DNA of 64,000 bases from Astrothelium macrocarpum (taxonomy: Eukaryota > Ascomycota > Dothideomycetes > Trypetheliales > Trypetheliaceae). The DNA is taken from contig JAGEMR010000042.1 in NCBI GenBank assembly GCA_021030915.1, forward strand, positions 1 to 64,000. The letters are read 5' to 3'. Below the pieces are notes generated by a model. The model made no database searches. It was not told the origin of the DNA and saw nothing but the letters and a program-made list of their open reading frames with translations. Positions 12,593 to 24,476 of the stretch are shown here, in pieces; the first letter of the stretch is position 1, and every line of letters begins with the position of its first letter. The position numbers and the translations under genes were made by a program.

Positions 12593-14553
12593 CTAATAAG
12601 ATATCATGCGACGGGTGTGACCTTTTCGAGAGTCTAACGGAGAGTCGACAGTCATGAGTAACGACGGGTCTGAGGCCATGCCAAGAGATCCAAGCGTTGG
12701 TATAGTGAACCGATTGGAATGAATCGGACTTTCTTCAATGGGATTAGCTTGTTCACCAAAGGCGAATGTTTGAGCCCGACTAAGCTTTGCCCGCTGTTGG
12801 CGGACCTTGCTCATTCCCTTTTCGCAAGCATCCTCATGCGCCTTGTCATCCATTCCGACGTATCGTTGAGGAAAGCAACGAGTGCTATGTAGTTCGAAGA
12901 AAGAGCTGTAGCCTCCGTCAAGAATGTAGACCTCAGGATAGCTGAGCATGGGATATCGAAAGTCATTGACACGACGGTCACGATTACGGATGTATTTTGC
13001 CCTATAACAATAACAATTAGACAATGGCCAATACAAAAGTGCTGTCATTCACTTACATTCGTGGTGCACGATGCTTGGAGTATTCACAATGAAGGATGAT
13101 TAGCGTCGAACTCAGTGAAGAAGCCTCAAAGAGGCTGTCGGTTAAGAGATCTTTGTCATTGAAATTCAAAGCTCCGGTAATATGTCCTCCTTCGTACTCG
13201 TACTCGAACCGACAGTCGACAATCATAGTCTTTTCGAAAGCATGATCAAATTTCCCGTCAAGTACCTGAATCATAGTATCTTTACTAATACGGGGCATTC
13301 CATCAGGTTCATCTTCCGGTATGAAACTAGGTAGCGTAGGCGTGTGCACTTGGTCGACATCCATGGATTGATGACTGGATGGAGACATGTGATTGTCTTT
13401 TTTCTCGTCAATTACATCACCAGGGTGTTCGAACATGCTGAGAGATCTGCGGAACTGTTTCCTTGGCCTTGCTACTCCTGCGGCCGGCTGCTTGCGAATA
13501 TGCCCAGTGATTGGAGATCCACTTGCTCGACTTGATAATGACGGCTGTCTGGGTCGATGAGGTGGGGGCAACAATGATTCTTCAAACGTCTTTCGATCAC
13601 TTGCAGGAGATTGTGTGAAGCACTCTGCTAAAGTTGGGAGAGATGGCTGCTTGTGTGCTGCTCCAAGGCATGGACCGCCAAACTTGAAGGTCGGCGCTTG
13701 GTTCTCACTACCGTTCGTTCTCAAGGGGATAGAAGAAGCTGAGAAGCCTTTGGTACGAGAGAGCGAGGGGCGAAGATTGAGGTTCTTCTTGCGTCTGAGG
13801 AGTCACATTAGTTAAGATGTCTCGACATTGGAGTTGTGGGCGGATTACGTACTCGGACGGAGCCAATGGCTTTGGCACCTCTGGTTTAGAGGGAAATTCT
13901 GTATCGCATGGCGAAAGCATATCCTCATCTGTAGGAGTAGCTTCGGGGCTTGGTGAAGCAACGGCAACCTCGGTGACGATGGAAAAGGGGACTTTGTGTG
14001 GAAGCGGGGAAATGTCCATGGATTCAGGTGCAAAACGAGGAGATGAGGATTGAATGGGTGGTGTAGTAGCACCTTCCAACTGAATGGGAGGTGTGTCGAG
14101 GTCGTCTACATTTTATAAAGGTAAGTGCTTGTGCTGAGCAGTAGTATCCCGTGTCATAGACTTGCTCTTACCTTGACCATTGACCAGCTCAAAGGCAGTC
14201 GTGTTGAAAAGTGATCGTCGAGGAGTCGGAAGCTGGGGACTACTGGGAAATGTGAGCTATTTCGGACTCTGCCGAGGAATGTGGAGTACAATGGGCGCTG
14301 ACCTATGATCAATGTGCATAGTGCAGCTTAAATCTGCAGCCAAGGAGCTCGTTGGAGAGGAACCTCGGACAGGCTTCAGAGAGAAATAGTCGGAATTGCC
14401 CTTCTTCATACTGAGGTCCTTGAAGTTGAAGGCATTGGCTCCGCACATATTAGAGGTTCCATAGAATAAAGGCCGAGATGGTAAATCTCTCCGGTTAGCC
14501 CATGGAGCAGCACACTGAGGCTGGATTGCTGCACATGGTGAAGACCATTCCAT
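12593..14553 (-). CDS. nimT: Cdc25-type M-phase inducer phosphatase
   Basis: Dual-specificity phosphatase that removes the inhibitory tyrosine phosphate from the mitotic Cdc2/Cdk1 kinase and so triggers entry into mitosis. Five exons (14553-14303, 14242-14172, 14105-13853, 13794-13057, 13001-12593) join to 573 residues with every phase matching. The rhodanese-type catalytic domain is C-terminal: IVDCRFEYEYEGGHI, then the CX5R loop HCEYSKHRAPRM with catalytic Cys near residue 428, then YPEVYILDGGYSSFF. The final intron falls just after the catalytic loop. The long N-terminus is Ser/Pro-rich and regulatory in style, as in fission-yeast Cdc25 and Aspergillus NimT. The start MEWSSP fits the family. 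Its antagonist Wee1 is also in this window (37961-41307). Confidence 0.95.
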
Positions 14554-17006
14554 GGTTGCGTGAAAAGCTAACTTAATAGCTCACCTAAATGAGTATCGAG
14601 GGCAGAGAAGATATCTGCTGCAATTCAACGGGTGCGTTCCCTGGGATAGCAGCAGCGGACTCCAACGGTAATCCTATCGAGGGTAGGATATGCCAATCCG
14701 GAGCAATAGAGGTAAGATGAGGACCCAGAAGATTAGCATAGGACAGTCAGCTACCGGTGATGAGGGGTGAAGCTGTGGTGATGCCCGTGTCGGTGGTCGA
14801 GGAGGTCCTTGAGGGTCCGGAGTAGTACTGCAAGCACCAAGCAGGCCTCCACCGAGTTGCTGCGAGCAAGAGCAATGCTTCCAGAGGTTGTCGAGAGGAG
14901 GAGCAGAGCAGTTGAAGAGGTTGCTCGGTGGAGGTGCTGGATAGCTTGGTGGTTGATGGAGCAACCTTGCCTTGATGCAGGAGGGTGTGCCTTGCTGAAG
15001 CTTCGGTTGTCGGTGCGCGACCAAGCTAAGGGCTTCCGTGTCACAAGCGCATCCAGAGCTCGCTCAAACCGCCAAGCTTACCAGGCCTGTCTTTTTCACT
15101 GGCCAAACTCTTCCATCTTATGCGCCGCTGTGGGGTCCTGCAGAACGGCCCTCCGTGCAGCGGCTACGACGGACACTCTGTGTCGATCTCCACAGCTGTC
15201 AACACACCTTTGTCCATGCCCCACCGTTCATCATTTACAGTGCTTCCGTGGCTCGAGAATTGCAATTGGCGAGAGAGAGATCTCGTTTCCATATTAAGCC
15301 GCCAGGTACAATCAGTCGCCAGCAAGGATAGTCAGATGTCTAAATTGGTGTGGCCCTGGCCCTTTTGCCATATCTCGGCATCTCGTTGCTGGGGCTTGCC
15401 TTATCCGCCGCGGCCCCAAGCGAAAGAACGCTGACAAAAACCCGCCGAACACGGCAGTGCAATGAAGCTGTTGATACGCAGATAGCGACACACTGTTGCT
15501 GTTACTTGACTCCACCAAGGATTGAATCCTGGAGCTTTACTCTAAAGGAGTTTCTACCGTTAAAGGCTAGTTGCCGCAACAATCAGGGCGAACGTCGGGT
15601 GTCTGAAAATGTCATGGAGTTCGAGCAAACAATGCTGTGGGTTTCCACATTCATCATATGGCGTCTGACGATTCTCGAAGCAGATAATGCCCGCTTCTCG
15701 AATCTGACAGCAAAGCTTTCTATTCGCCATGCCACGCGTTGTCAAAGAGTTCGCTTTAATCAAGCTTACCGCAGCGGTTTGAGGCTGAGATAAGTCAAAA
15801 AGCTGGAAACGCCCCGCAAAGCAAGGGGCGACGGCGGGTCCGAGGGTGATTTGCTTGCATCGGTCTGCCAGCCAACCGGTTCTCGAGCTTTGCGAGACCA
15901 TTCGCTATTGGTGCCAGCACAGGGATCCCCCTTTTGCCCGTCCTAAAATCCCATTTTAAATCGAGATCTTGTATTCCCATCGAGCGATCTACGGACTACA
16001 ACGTCATTTTCTATCGAGCTTCCATCTGCTTGACGAATTTGGCGCATTGAAACGAAATTTCCCTTCCAAGTTTTGTTCGTTGAGAACTTCAACCTCGGCC
16101 AACTTTTGCTGACGGACGACGCGTGACCGGTCGGCATCTCCACAGCCAACACGACCGGGTAGGCGCAGCAGTCCCTGTGAAAGTCTGCCCCTCTTGTGAG
16201 GGGTTTGGTGGAGTCCATTGTGAGCTGACTGTCATCCGGCAAGGGCAACGAGACCGCGGCGAGCCCGGTAGCCCTATGCATAGACGAATATTGCGGGATG
16301 AACTTAGGTTTGAGCCAATGGCGTCGTTGTGACTTTGACCCCACTGACTGGATGGCGTTTCGCCTGTGTTTGGCAAGGATGGCGGTGGCGTCCACTAATG
16401 TTGCGTGATTGTTGGCTGAAAATTCTTGCCTGCCGATGGGTTGATGCTCCAAGGTTACCAGGCGGACGGACGTGTAGCGCGTCGAGAGTAAACAATCCAT
16501 GGTTGCGCTTTGGTGCGACAGCACGTGAAAAGCTTTGACCTTCGGGAATGACCGGACGAGAACGCTAAGCGCTCGCTTCAATATTTTGACTTTTCATCTC
16601 CCAATACGTTAACAAGCTACGAAGCTCTGCCAATACCAATTCGAATCCTGCTTATCCTGTTGTCCGTCCTGAATTGGTCCAAACTCCTGCCCACTTGACG
16701 CAATATTATGACGTGGCAGAGGTGTTTTCATCATTGTACCAATTTTGGTAAATTGGCATCGGTTACCCGCAGGAGAATAATATTGCCTTTTAAATTCTTG
16801 TCCAGATGAAAGGATATCTCGTCGAGTTGTACAGTATCCCACAGATGTTACAGCGTGTTTGTACACCACATGTGATAAGACAAAGACGCCCGAAAAACGA
16901 TTTGGTTAACACCTCATAATTTGCAATGCTCAATTACCAACTTGCTAAGAGATCCTAGTAAGACGATTTTTGACGAAATTTGGTGTTGACCGTCTTTTCC
17001 TTTGGT
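14554..17006. other. Intergenic; probable long cdc25 leader and promoter
   Basis: About 2.5 kb between the Cdc25 start and the N-acetyltransferase stop. The sequence is fairly GC-rich, so frames stay open by chance on both strands, the longest being 212 codons at 15943-16581 (-). None has a domain, a credible splice pattern or a consistent strand. A long promoter and 5' leader would be normal for a cell-cycle regulator. Confidence 0.4.
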
Positions 17007-18053
17007 TCATGACGATTCTAATGCACTCGGGAGTCCCCTTATCCCTTTCATCTCTTCATCACTGAAATCCATACCAAACCACTTCCTGAATCCATCTGCT
17101 CTTTCCGTCTCAGTCTGACACTCCTTCAACACTTCCTTGTTCCCTCCAATCCTCTTTATGAATACATTCCCATCCAAGATCATAGCCCCTGTCAATTCTT
17201 CCTCTTCTCTAATAAATCGCATGGACACCATCTTCTTCATAAACCAACCATCTGGCTGTGTTGGAACTGCCCAATTTAAAATCTCAAAATCTCTGGTCTT
17301 AAACGCCAAGTGACGCCCAAATGCATATAGTGGCCTCCACTTTTCCTCTTCTCCCTCTAATCTTGTCTCCAAAACTCGCATTTCATCCCTTTGCTCTGCA
17401 TCCTCCACGCTTTCCCTCCCCTTCGCCCCATACCTCCTCACCCTCCACACTTTTGCTCCCGCTCCGCCCACCACCTCGTCCCGATCTACAGGAAGCGGCC
17501 TGACAGGACCATGGCCTCCAAAGCCCACATCTACCAACCACTCCTCCCCTCCCCCGGGCAAACTCACCACATTCGCCATGTGGTTCCACCCATCAAACCA
17601 ATCACCTCCACTCACCCCTCCGAGCTCCGCATCCATCTCTGCATGCACCCCGCCGGCCCGGTAGCGCACTACAAATCCTAGTGCCTGCAGCACGTGCCCA
17701 AAGAAGGCGTTCAGCTCGAAGCAGTACCCGCCGCGACCGCGCTCGACAATGTTGGTGTAAAGCGAAGCCGGGTCGAGAGCTGGGACACGGCTCTGGGTGA
17801 AAGGGGCAAGTGATGTGAGAGGAATTGTAGAGTAGTGGAGTTTCGTGTTTTCGAAGGGGACGGTAGTAAGTTGGTGGACCAGAAGCTGAGTGAGAAAGGG
17901 GAGAGAAGGGGTTGGTGGGGTGGAGGGGGAGGGAAAGGAGATGTGGGTAAGGTAAGCGGTGATTTGTGAGGGAGTATAAGGATTTGAGGGGTGAATTGTG
18001 CTCATTATGGGTGGTGGGGCAATGTGAGACATTATGAATTGAGAAGAATTCAT
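17007..18053 (-). CDS. Arylamine N-acetyltransferase
   Basis: Acetyl- or malonyl-CoA-dependent N-acyltransferase of the NAT family; fungal members detoxify arylamines such as the aminophenols formed from plant benzoxazolinones. It is a single exon. The catalytic triad is clear: Cys in RGRGGYCFELN, His in WNHMANVV 47 residues later, and Asp in VDVGFGG 17 residues after that. NPYTPSQITAYL and VPFENTKLHY match the usual N-terminal landmarks. The longest ATG start (18053) gives 348 residues; in-frame ATGs at 18032 and 18005 are alternatives, and the last (332 aa) agrees best with family length. The spacing between Cys and His is wider than in bacterial NATs, with a Gly/Asp-rich insertion. Start uncertain, family sure. 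Confidence 0.92.
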   Translation of the reverse strand: MNSSQFIMSHIAPPPIMSTIHPSNPYTPSQITAYLTHISFPSPSTPPTPSLPFLTQLLVHQLTTVPFENTKLHYSTIPLTSLAPFTQSRVPALDPASLYTNIVERGRGGYCFELNAFFGHVLQALGFVVRYRAGGVHAEMDAELGGVSGGDWFDGWNHMANVVSLPGGGEEWLVDVGFGGHGPVRPLPVDRDEVVGGAGAKVWRVRRYGAKGRESVEDAEQRDEMRVLETRLEGEEEKWRPLYAFGRHLAFKTRDFEILNWAVPTQPDGWFMKKMVSMRFIREEEELTGAMILDGNVFIKRIGGNKEVLKECQTETERADGFRKWFGMDFSDEEMKGIRGLPSALESS

Positions 18054-19201
18054 TTTGGACTTCAAATATGAAATTTTGGAGGGCGAACGAAATTGTGGGT
18101 CGTTAAAGTTCAACCTAACGCTTTCAGCTACATGTGAAGCTGTAAGATCAAAGTCTGGATCGGATCTCCTTTCCCCCTAGCTTATTTTGCACTTGCATAA
18201 AGACCAGTGCCCGCATACGAGGATCGTATGCACTTGATCTAAATCGTACTCTAAGCGCTTGTTGATTCTCATCGGTGCATTGGAAGAACAGCCTTTGTAT
18301 GACCACTGATGAGACCCAATGATGAATGTGATGAAATTATCCGACGACCATCAGAGAACCTTCGAGGAGATGCTGAGCTATTGTACAGCAGCCAGCTTGG
18401 GCAGCGTGCTGACTCATCTTTAGCCCGAGCCTCACTAGTGGATGCAATCTATAATTCGCCGCAGGCCTCGTCAGGAGAACCCCATACCATTCTAAACAGT
18501 TACAAACTGTAAATATTCTGTCAATAATTTATTGAGAAATGAATTTCAAGCTATCTTCGTCTTCTGTTCTTATTGGGCCTCTCCCGACGAAACCTGCAGC
18601 AAGTTATAGCTTTCGCGGTCGCGGGCGACATTTCTTAATGCATCCACTGGTAACCTTACGTCTGGTGGGCTAGGAAAACCCACCGTATAAAAACTTGCAG
18701 ACAAGCCGCTCTTTTGCATCCACATTCATTGACATGCAAACTCTTTCTCGAGTACGGCTTTAGATTAGAGGATCTTGGAGGAGCACAGACACGAGTAGAC
18801 AAAAAGCACCGGATTCACCAGTGGTAAAGATGGAAATTAAGCTCGGGATTAACTCAACAAGACCGGTTTAATTCGCTAAATATAGGCCAAGACTGCGGGA
18901 CATAACTATGGCGCAGCGAAGAAACTGGCTCGAATTTTCAATCATCATCTTACTACCGTAAAGCTGACTGAATATCTGACTTTATTAGAAATGATTCCTT
19001 TCATGATCCGATTTAACCATTTGAGATGCGTAGACTCGGGCTAGACCTCTATCCTCTCGTAAAACCAGCCGTTCGAAGAAGCAGAAAAGGCCGTACTCCA
19101 TATGATGTACCAAGTGTTCACAGTAAAGAGATCAACAATCCCACCCCAATATCGAGTTACGCTCTTCAATACCCTCCTCCGATTATATCCGATAATGAGT
19201 A
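18054..19201. other. Intergenic with one MITE copy
   Basis: About 1.15 kb between the N-acetyltransferase start and the rhodopsin-like gene stop. It contains the miniature element listed at 18433-18652. The remaining sequence has no gene-like frame. Confidence 0.4.
18433..18652. mobile_element. MITE-like element, diverged copy 1
   Basis: Shares sequence along its length with the element at 24534-24764: the right end (CTTTCGCGGTCGCGGGCGAC, CATTTCTT, CCACTGGT), the middle (CCATACCATTC and CTGTCAATAAT) and the left edge (CACTAGTGG). The inner part of the left terminal repeat seems deleted, so the copy is degenerate. It has no coding capacity. It lies downstream of the rhodopsin-like gene. Confidence 0.55.
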
Positions 19202-20535
19202 TTACACCATGTGTCTCTCTGCCATTGGCAAGTGCGAATCGACAGATTCATGGTAGCGAACATCCTTCTCTTTTGACACTCTATCCGTGGTTCCAGTATA
19301 ATTTCCACTAACCGCGCTTTGGTCGTCGGTCATGCTGTCCAAAGATGGTCCAGACTTCTCGCGGTCCGAGCGCAATAATGAGCGCAAGGCAGAGAGACTC
19401 AGGATCGATCCGCGAGACTTGCGAAGAGGTTTTTGCAAGATTGGCAAGCAAGCACATATGATTGCAATCATCGGTTCGCAGACGGTAAACACGTAAATGT
19501 TGATAAAAGTGTCTAGAACGACGTATTGTCAACACTTTGAGAAATCGATTGCGAGATACCCGAACTTACAAGTAACATCGGGAGAACTTCGGTGAGCATC
19601 GGCGCCTAGAATGGAAACGCGTGCGATACTCATGGCCGTGGCTCTGATAGGAGCATTAGTAGGTACTGCTTAACAGCACTTGTTTAGTTAACAAGAACGC
19701 TACAGAATACTTACAGTACGCCAAGTCCTAAAAGCATTGCGACGCCAACCTTCTGCCGCATCGATATTTGGAGCTTCCAAATATGCCAGCTTGGAAGTGC
19801 TAATACCATCAAGTCGGAGATTATATTGAGTATAGAAGTCACAAGAGTAGCCTTATATTTCAATTCGCATCCCGAAGTCCAGTAAGATGATATTGGGCGA
19901 CAGCCCAATAGTATGCTGAGATAAGATCCAATAAACCAGAGGATAATCCATACAGCAACTGTATAGACTGCTATGGCAAAGGGCTTCAATTTCATTGTGA
20001 AAATCCGGGCATACAATGCTAAAATTGATAATTTCGCCAGGACTAATGTGGGCGGATAGAAGAGTGTAACGGCAAAGTTTACCTGGGACAGGTAAGCATT
20101 CTATTCACCAAGATCATAAGACGACGGACTTTTGCAAACTTAACAAGGTCTTTGGGGGGTACCGCAATAATGTGTCTCCCAACACCGTAGGTTGTGGCTT
20201 AATGATCTTTGTTAACCGAGTCAAAGTGTATAGTCGATTGAAACGACCTACTGAGACACGCTGCAATAACGAGTCCAGTTCCGCAAAACTGGGAAGACGC
20301 TTAAGTCAGTTGCCGCGAATTCCTTGACATCTCATGATGCTCTCACCATGGACGCTATAATTAACCAATCATCCAACCAGAGAAAGGCACCACTCAGATG
20401 ACGAGCAACCGGTCGAAGTGCAACGCAGGAGAAGGCGATGAAACCGAAGATGGCCAAAGGCACAATCAGTTGATACGCATGGTTATCATGAATATGTGCC
20501 TCCTCATAGGCAATATCTTGAGGAGATAAACTCAT
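19202..20535 (-). CDS. Rhodopsin-domain (PTH11/SAT4-like) integral membrane protein
   Basis: Fungal 7TM protein of the rhodopsin-domain family common in Pezizomycotina; some members are putative G-protein-coupled receptors such as Pth11, most are uncharacterised. It starts MSLSPQDIAYEEAH at 20535. Exon joins inferred in frame include 20535-20347, a 37-nt exon 20288-20252 and further exons through AT-rich introns to the stop at 19202. Landmarks in order: extracellular N-terminus, TM1 ending VALRPVARH, FLWLDDWLII, YGVGRH, LAKLSILALYARIF, the CRPISSYW segment, a loop ending in Cys-Glu, and ACLPILQKPLR before a polar Ser-rich tail. All are family hallmarks. A second member lies at 55049-56538. 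Confidence 0.85.
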
Positions 20536-22817
20536 GATGACGGAGAAGCTCTAAAGGGACAAGCGAGCATGGACCCGGACAAAGGTCCCTGTAGACTGGA
20601 ACCACTGGTAATTATAGGAGAAGATCTTTTTTTTTTTTTTTGGACTACTGGATGAGAAGAGAGCAAAGTGCTGGAGCAGCAAGGCTATTTACTATCATAC
20701 TGGTTGTGAGAGGGTCTAATACCTTAATACCACGGGTAGAATGACTTACCAACAAAGCAATAGAAAGCCCGTTTGGTAACCTTTGAGTAGATCACAGAGC
20801 ATACAGCGGCAAAAGGCAACAGCCTAAGTCGGTAATCTCCTGGGTTTGGTGTGATGTCATGTAAAAGATGCACCAAAGACTTGCCGCAAGGACTATTGGC
20901 AGACAGCACTATATGTCGGCATCATACAACCTTCAAAGACGTTCAGTAGAAACTAGTAGATCATGTTTGTTTTCAGGTCGAAGCTTGAATGAGTTGGATT
21001 CTTAGGTAGGAAAAGAAATTTATTACTCAACAAATGAAATAAAATTCCAGATAATGAGAACTTACCTAAATCTCTCCACGTAAGATTGTTGGCCCCCAGC
21101 TGCGCCGTCTCACGCCACCGATCAAGAGATACCGGAGAGTACATGATGGAGGGCCTCTCATCGAGAAGGCTCACTCAGCACTATTCATTTGCCTCATCGG
21201 CTACGCAAGTATCCGCAGCCCAAAGTCAAGTCAAGGGAATGCGCTTTGCCGGATTATTCAATCAGCAACGAAAAGTGACCTACAGAGTAATCCACATATA
21301 AGTCGGGCACATTGGTACAGCTTCTCGTTACCTTTCTATTGTACCAGTCAAGCCAAAGCGTTGCTTACCAGCGTCAAATGCCCGCCAAAAGGCTTCACAC
21401 TTGGCGTTAGCGAATGGAGGTTGGAGACTCTTACAACGCCATACGGTGATGGTGTCAACGGAAGGCTTTGAGGAGCACATCCGCTCGGACCAGGTGAGAG
21501 CCGACTCTCCACAATCTGTGCCTCTTTGCTTGCAAATGATGTCAAAATACCTTGGCTATAGGCAGTTAGGCGCTATTGAAAGGCCTCTGCCGGGCGCATC
21601 TAGTACAACGATAACGTGCATGAGATCTGCGAGATTCGTTCCTAATATGCTTGGCGCTCAAATTCGCTCCAAACCGAGTGAGGCTCCAAACCGCAAAGAT
21701 GGTTATCCAAAATATTATTGATGATTATCAATGTGCATCATGTATTCTTTCCAAATCTTTTGTCGCATTGGCAGATTATCGAGAATAGTCGCACCTCTGG
21801 TTCGTAGAATTTTCCTGTCATACAGCAGAACGTCTTGGCGGATTCCGACCGGCCTACCTGGGCTGAATACTCACGGCGTCCCGTAACAAACAGGGAGTAC
21901 AGCTTCAGCCATCCGCAGTAGCATCTGGAGATACAATAGCGGTCAGGATCGAGAGCCATACTCTCGATTCCGTCAAAGTCGATTAGGATTGGTTCTTGAG
22001 ATGAAACGTGGACTTCAGAATGCCTGATAATGAACCTTCCTGTTGCAGCAATCAAGCCTCACCTGCTCATCGCCAATTGACTCTAAAGCAGAATGCGGCT
22101 CGGACGTGAATGGCTAGGTGTAGATGCTTCATACGGACTTGGAGGCTTTGATAAAAAGGATCGGCACTGCTGTATTATGGCTGACCACCTCAGCTCTCAC
22201 ACACTCTATGGTGGTGTTGGAGCTGGTTGCGGATTCTCGGCTAATTGGAAGTGCGTCACCGCTTAGATCGAACAGGATCCTGATAGATTTATCTTGTTCT
22301 GCTTGTGGCAGAGCATCTGCTTCAACGGCAACCCTTTCTCAATGGCTGCCCACGGTGTCCAGCTCCTACCTGCCGCTTGTTGGTGGCGTCGTTGCCCAAA
22401 GTCTATGACGATAAAATCGCTTTTGCTTTTCGCAACAGCACACTTGCTCCCAGACAAATGAGTCATAATCAGACTATGGAGGCGTCTTGGTAAACGAAGC
22501 GAGTCGAGATATGATCGTAGATTAGTCAAAATTCACCCAAGCCTTGACGCCGGTATTTGGGTTCAAGTGCGGGAGATCCTGAAGTTTGCACTCAGTTGAA
22601 GCAAATGTCGGTGCGCAATGCGGTATTCGATAAGTTACGTGTGGAGTGGCTCAACGGTAAAGCCCGAAAGTCATGCAGTGTTTCAGAATCAGCTTCTCAA
22701 CCTTCCGGCTGTTCGTAAAGTGAAGCTTGGCTCCCTCAGACTTCTTTTCAACTTGACGAAGGCGAGGATTGGATGCTCATTGTTCTTCGATGTTGAATTG
22801 AACACACACGATTGGCC
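20536..22817. other. Gene-poor, probably decayed stretch
   Basis: About 2.3 kb upstream of both the rhodopsin-like gene and the P450. Frames on both strands are short and broken. Some minus-strand pieces (for example around 21740-22055 and 22263-22529) read like protein but cannot be joined by credible splice sites or assigned to a family. A T15 run lies at 20627-20641. It may be a pseudogene remnant; the P450 promoter must be at the right end. Confidence 0.35.
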
Positions 22818-24476
22818 ATGCATGTTCTCCTACCCTTATCAATCTTATTTTTAAGTTGGGCTGCTTGGATAGCTAACAGCCTTTTTAAAAACTACCAAGT
22901 GGCTCGAACAATCAATTTGCCGATTGTAATCAGCCCAACTGGTACCTTAAATCCAGTCTGGATCATTAGCTACAAGCTTTTTCCATCTATCATTCCCTTC
23001 CTGAAGTCGCTACCTTTTGACATTGGTAGGTGGGCGAGATACACTTACATAGGATGGCAATATGACGATAAGCATGCGGCTCATGATGAATTCGGTCCGG
23101 CTTTCGTTCTCTGCACGCCGGGCTTTAATGAGGTCGTCGTTGCAGACCCACCAACAGTTCATAATGTTCTCGCTAGAAGGAAAGATTTCATCAAGCCGCC
23201 CATCATGTACGATGGATTGAATGCATTTGGTAAAAACCTGGATTCTGTCGAAGGAGAAACATGGCAAAGGCATCGGAAACTCACAGCTCCAAACTTTAAT
23301 GAGCGTGTCAGTTCTTCAGTATGGACAGAAAGTCGCCGACAAATAAGCCAGATACTCCACGAATGGACTTCTTCCTCTGATGGAACTCTTAACGTTGTTG
23401 AGGATACTGCGACTATGGCACTCCACGTGCTTACATACGCGGGTCTCGGTATCCAATACGCATTCCAGGACGCAGGAACAAAGATTGACCCGCCGCACAG
23501 AATGACTTACCGCGATGCTCTCGCTTTGATTTTGTCAAATTTCACAGTGCTGGTCATGCTTCCAATGAAATCCCTGTCATCCCCATTTTTCCCTGCGAAA
23601 TTACGAAAAATTGGAGAAGCTTGTGAAGAGTTCAAATTGTACATGAAGGAGATGGTAGATGGGGTCAAAGCCTCTGTGGCGGAAGGAAAGTCTCATGAGG
23701 CACACAATCTCCTTGGTGCTTTGATTCAAGCATCCGAATCCGAAGCACAGGGTTTGAGCGATGATGAACTTTATGGAAACCTATTCATATTCAACTTGGC
23801 TGGACACGAAACAACTGCAAATACCGTGGCAACCTCAATTGCTTACTTGGCAGCAGAGCCACAATGGCAAGATTGGATCTGTGAGGAGATACGAGCAGTT
23901 GGAAGCAAATCATTCGGTGAAACTGACTGGACTTATGAAGAAATTTACCCACGGCTTACACGTTGTCAAGCGGTTATGTATGAGACACTTCGCACTCATG
24001 GATCAGTCGTTTATCTTCCCAGAAGCACCACCGATGTAAGCCAAGCTTTGACTATTGGGGAAACAGAGCACGTGATACCTGCCAATACGTTCATGATTGT
24101 GAACGCGCAAGCGCTCCATTGTGATACACGGACTTGGGGCGACGATGCGCTCAGATGGAGACCCGATCGATGGATCGTCAAATCTGGCAAACCTGGAGAG
24201 GAAGAGTTCAAGGAGCCTGAACCGGGGACTTTTGTGGCCTGGGCTGGTGGGCCAAGAGTTTGTCCCGGTAAAAAATTCTCCCAAGTCGAGTTTACCGCTG
24301 CATTGGCGACATTGTTTCGTGATTATACAGTCGCCCCCAAATCAGACCACAACGAGACGGCCCAGCAGACCAAAAAACGGTTGGATAGGATGATCGACGA
24401 TTCAGCCCTTGCGCCACAAACGCTCCAGATGAAGCATCCAAAGGACGTCAGATTGGTTTGGTCTACAAGGCCTTGA
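22818..24476 (+). CDS. Cytochrome P450 monooxygenase
   Basis: Haem-thiolate monooxygenase, probably ER-anchored by the hydrophobic N-terminus (MHVLLPLSILFLSWAAWIA). It is intronless with 552 residues from the first ATG at 22818; the open frame starts six bases earlier at a TTG. Motifs in order: WQRHRKL (C helix), FNLAGHETTA (I-helix oxygen-activation motif AGxxT), YETLRTHG (ExxR, K helix), and the haem loop WAGGPRVCPGKKF with the ligand Cys near residue 482. The haem loop has Trp-Ala where Phe is usual, a common fungal variant. Substrate cannot be told. Neighbours do not form a recognisable biosynthetic cluster: no synthase or reductase is nearby. Confidence 0.95.
   Translation: MHVLLPLSILFLSWAAWIANSLFKNYQVARTINLPIVISPTGTLNPVWIISYKLFPSIIPFLKSLPFDIGRWARYTYIGWQYDDKHAAHDEFGPAFVLCTPGFNEVVVADPPTVHNVLARRKDFIKPPIMYDGLNAFGKNLDSVEGETWQRHRKLTAPNFNERVSSSVWTESRRQISQILHEWTSSSDGTLNVVEDTATMALHVLTYAGLGIQYAFQDAGTKIDPPHRMTYRDALALILSNFTVLVMLPMKSLSSPFFPAKLRKIGEACEEFKLYMKEMVDGVKASVAEGKSHEAHNLLGALIQASESEAQGLSDDELYGNLFIFNLAGHETTANTVATSIAYLAAEPQWQDWICEEIRAVGSKSFGETDWTYEEIYPRLTRCQAVMYETLRTHGSVVYLPRSTTDVSQALTIGETEHVIPANTFMIVNAQALHCDTRTWGDDALRWRPDRWIVKSGKPGEEEFKEPEPGTFVAWAGGPRVCPGKKFSQVEFTAALATLFRDYTVAPKSDHNETAQQTKKRLDRMIDDSALAPQTLQMKHPKDVRLVWSTRP

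Noticed and set aside
14674..15044. Pro/Ser-rich overlapping frames upstream of the Cdc25 start
   Set aside because: They overlap in two frames of the same strand and on the opposite strand, with low-complexity composition. Best explained as 5' leader or promoter.
15943..16581. 212-codon open frame on the minus strand between cdc25 and the N-acetyltransferase
   Set aside because: No domain or family resemblance, several equally long frames overlap it on both strands, and the region is GC-rich with few stops. More likely upstream sequence of cdc25.
19202..24476. Secondary-metabolite cluster around the P450
   Set aside because: No synthase, terpene cyclase, prenyltransferase or dedicated transporter lies beside it; only a rhodopsin-like gene and decayed sequence.
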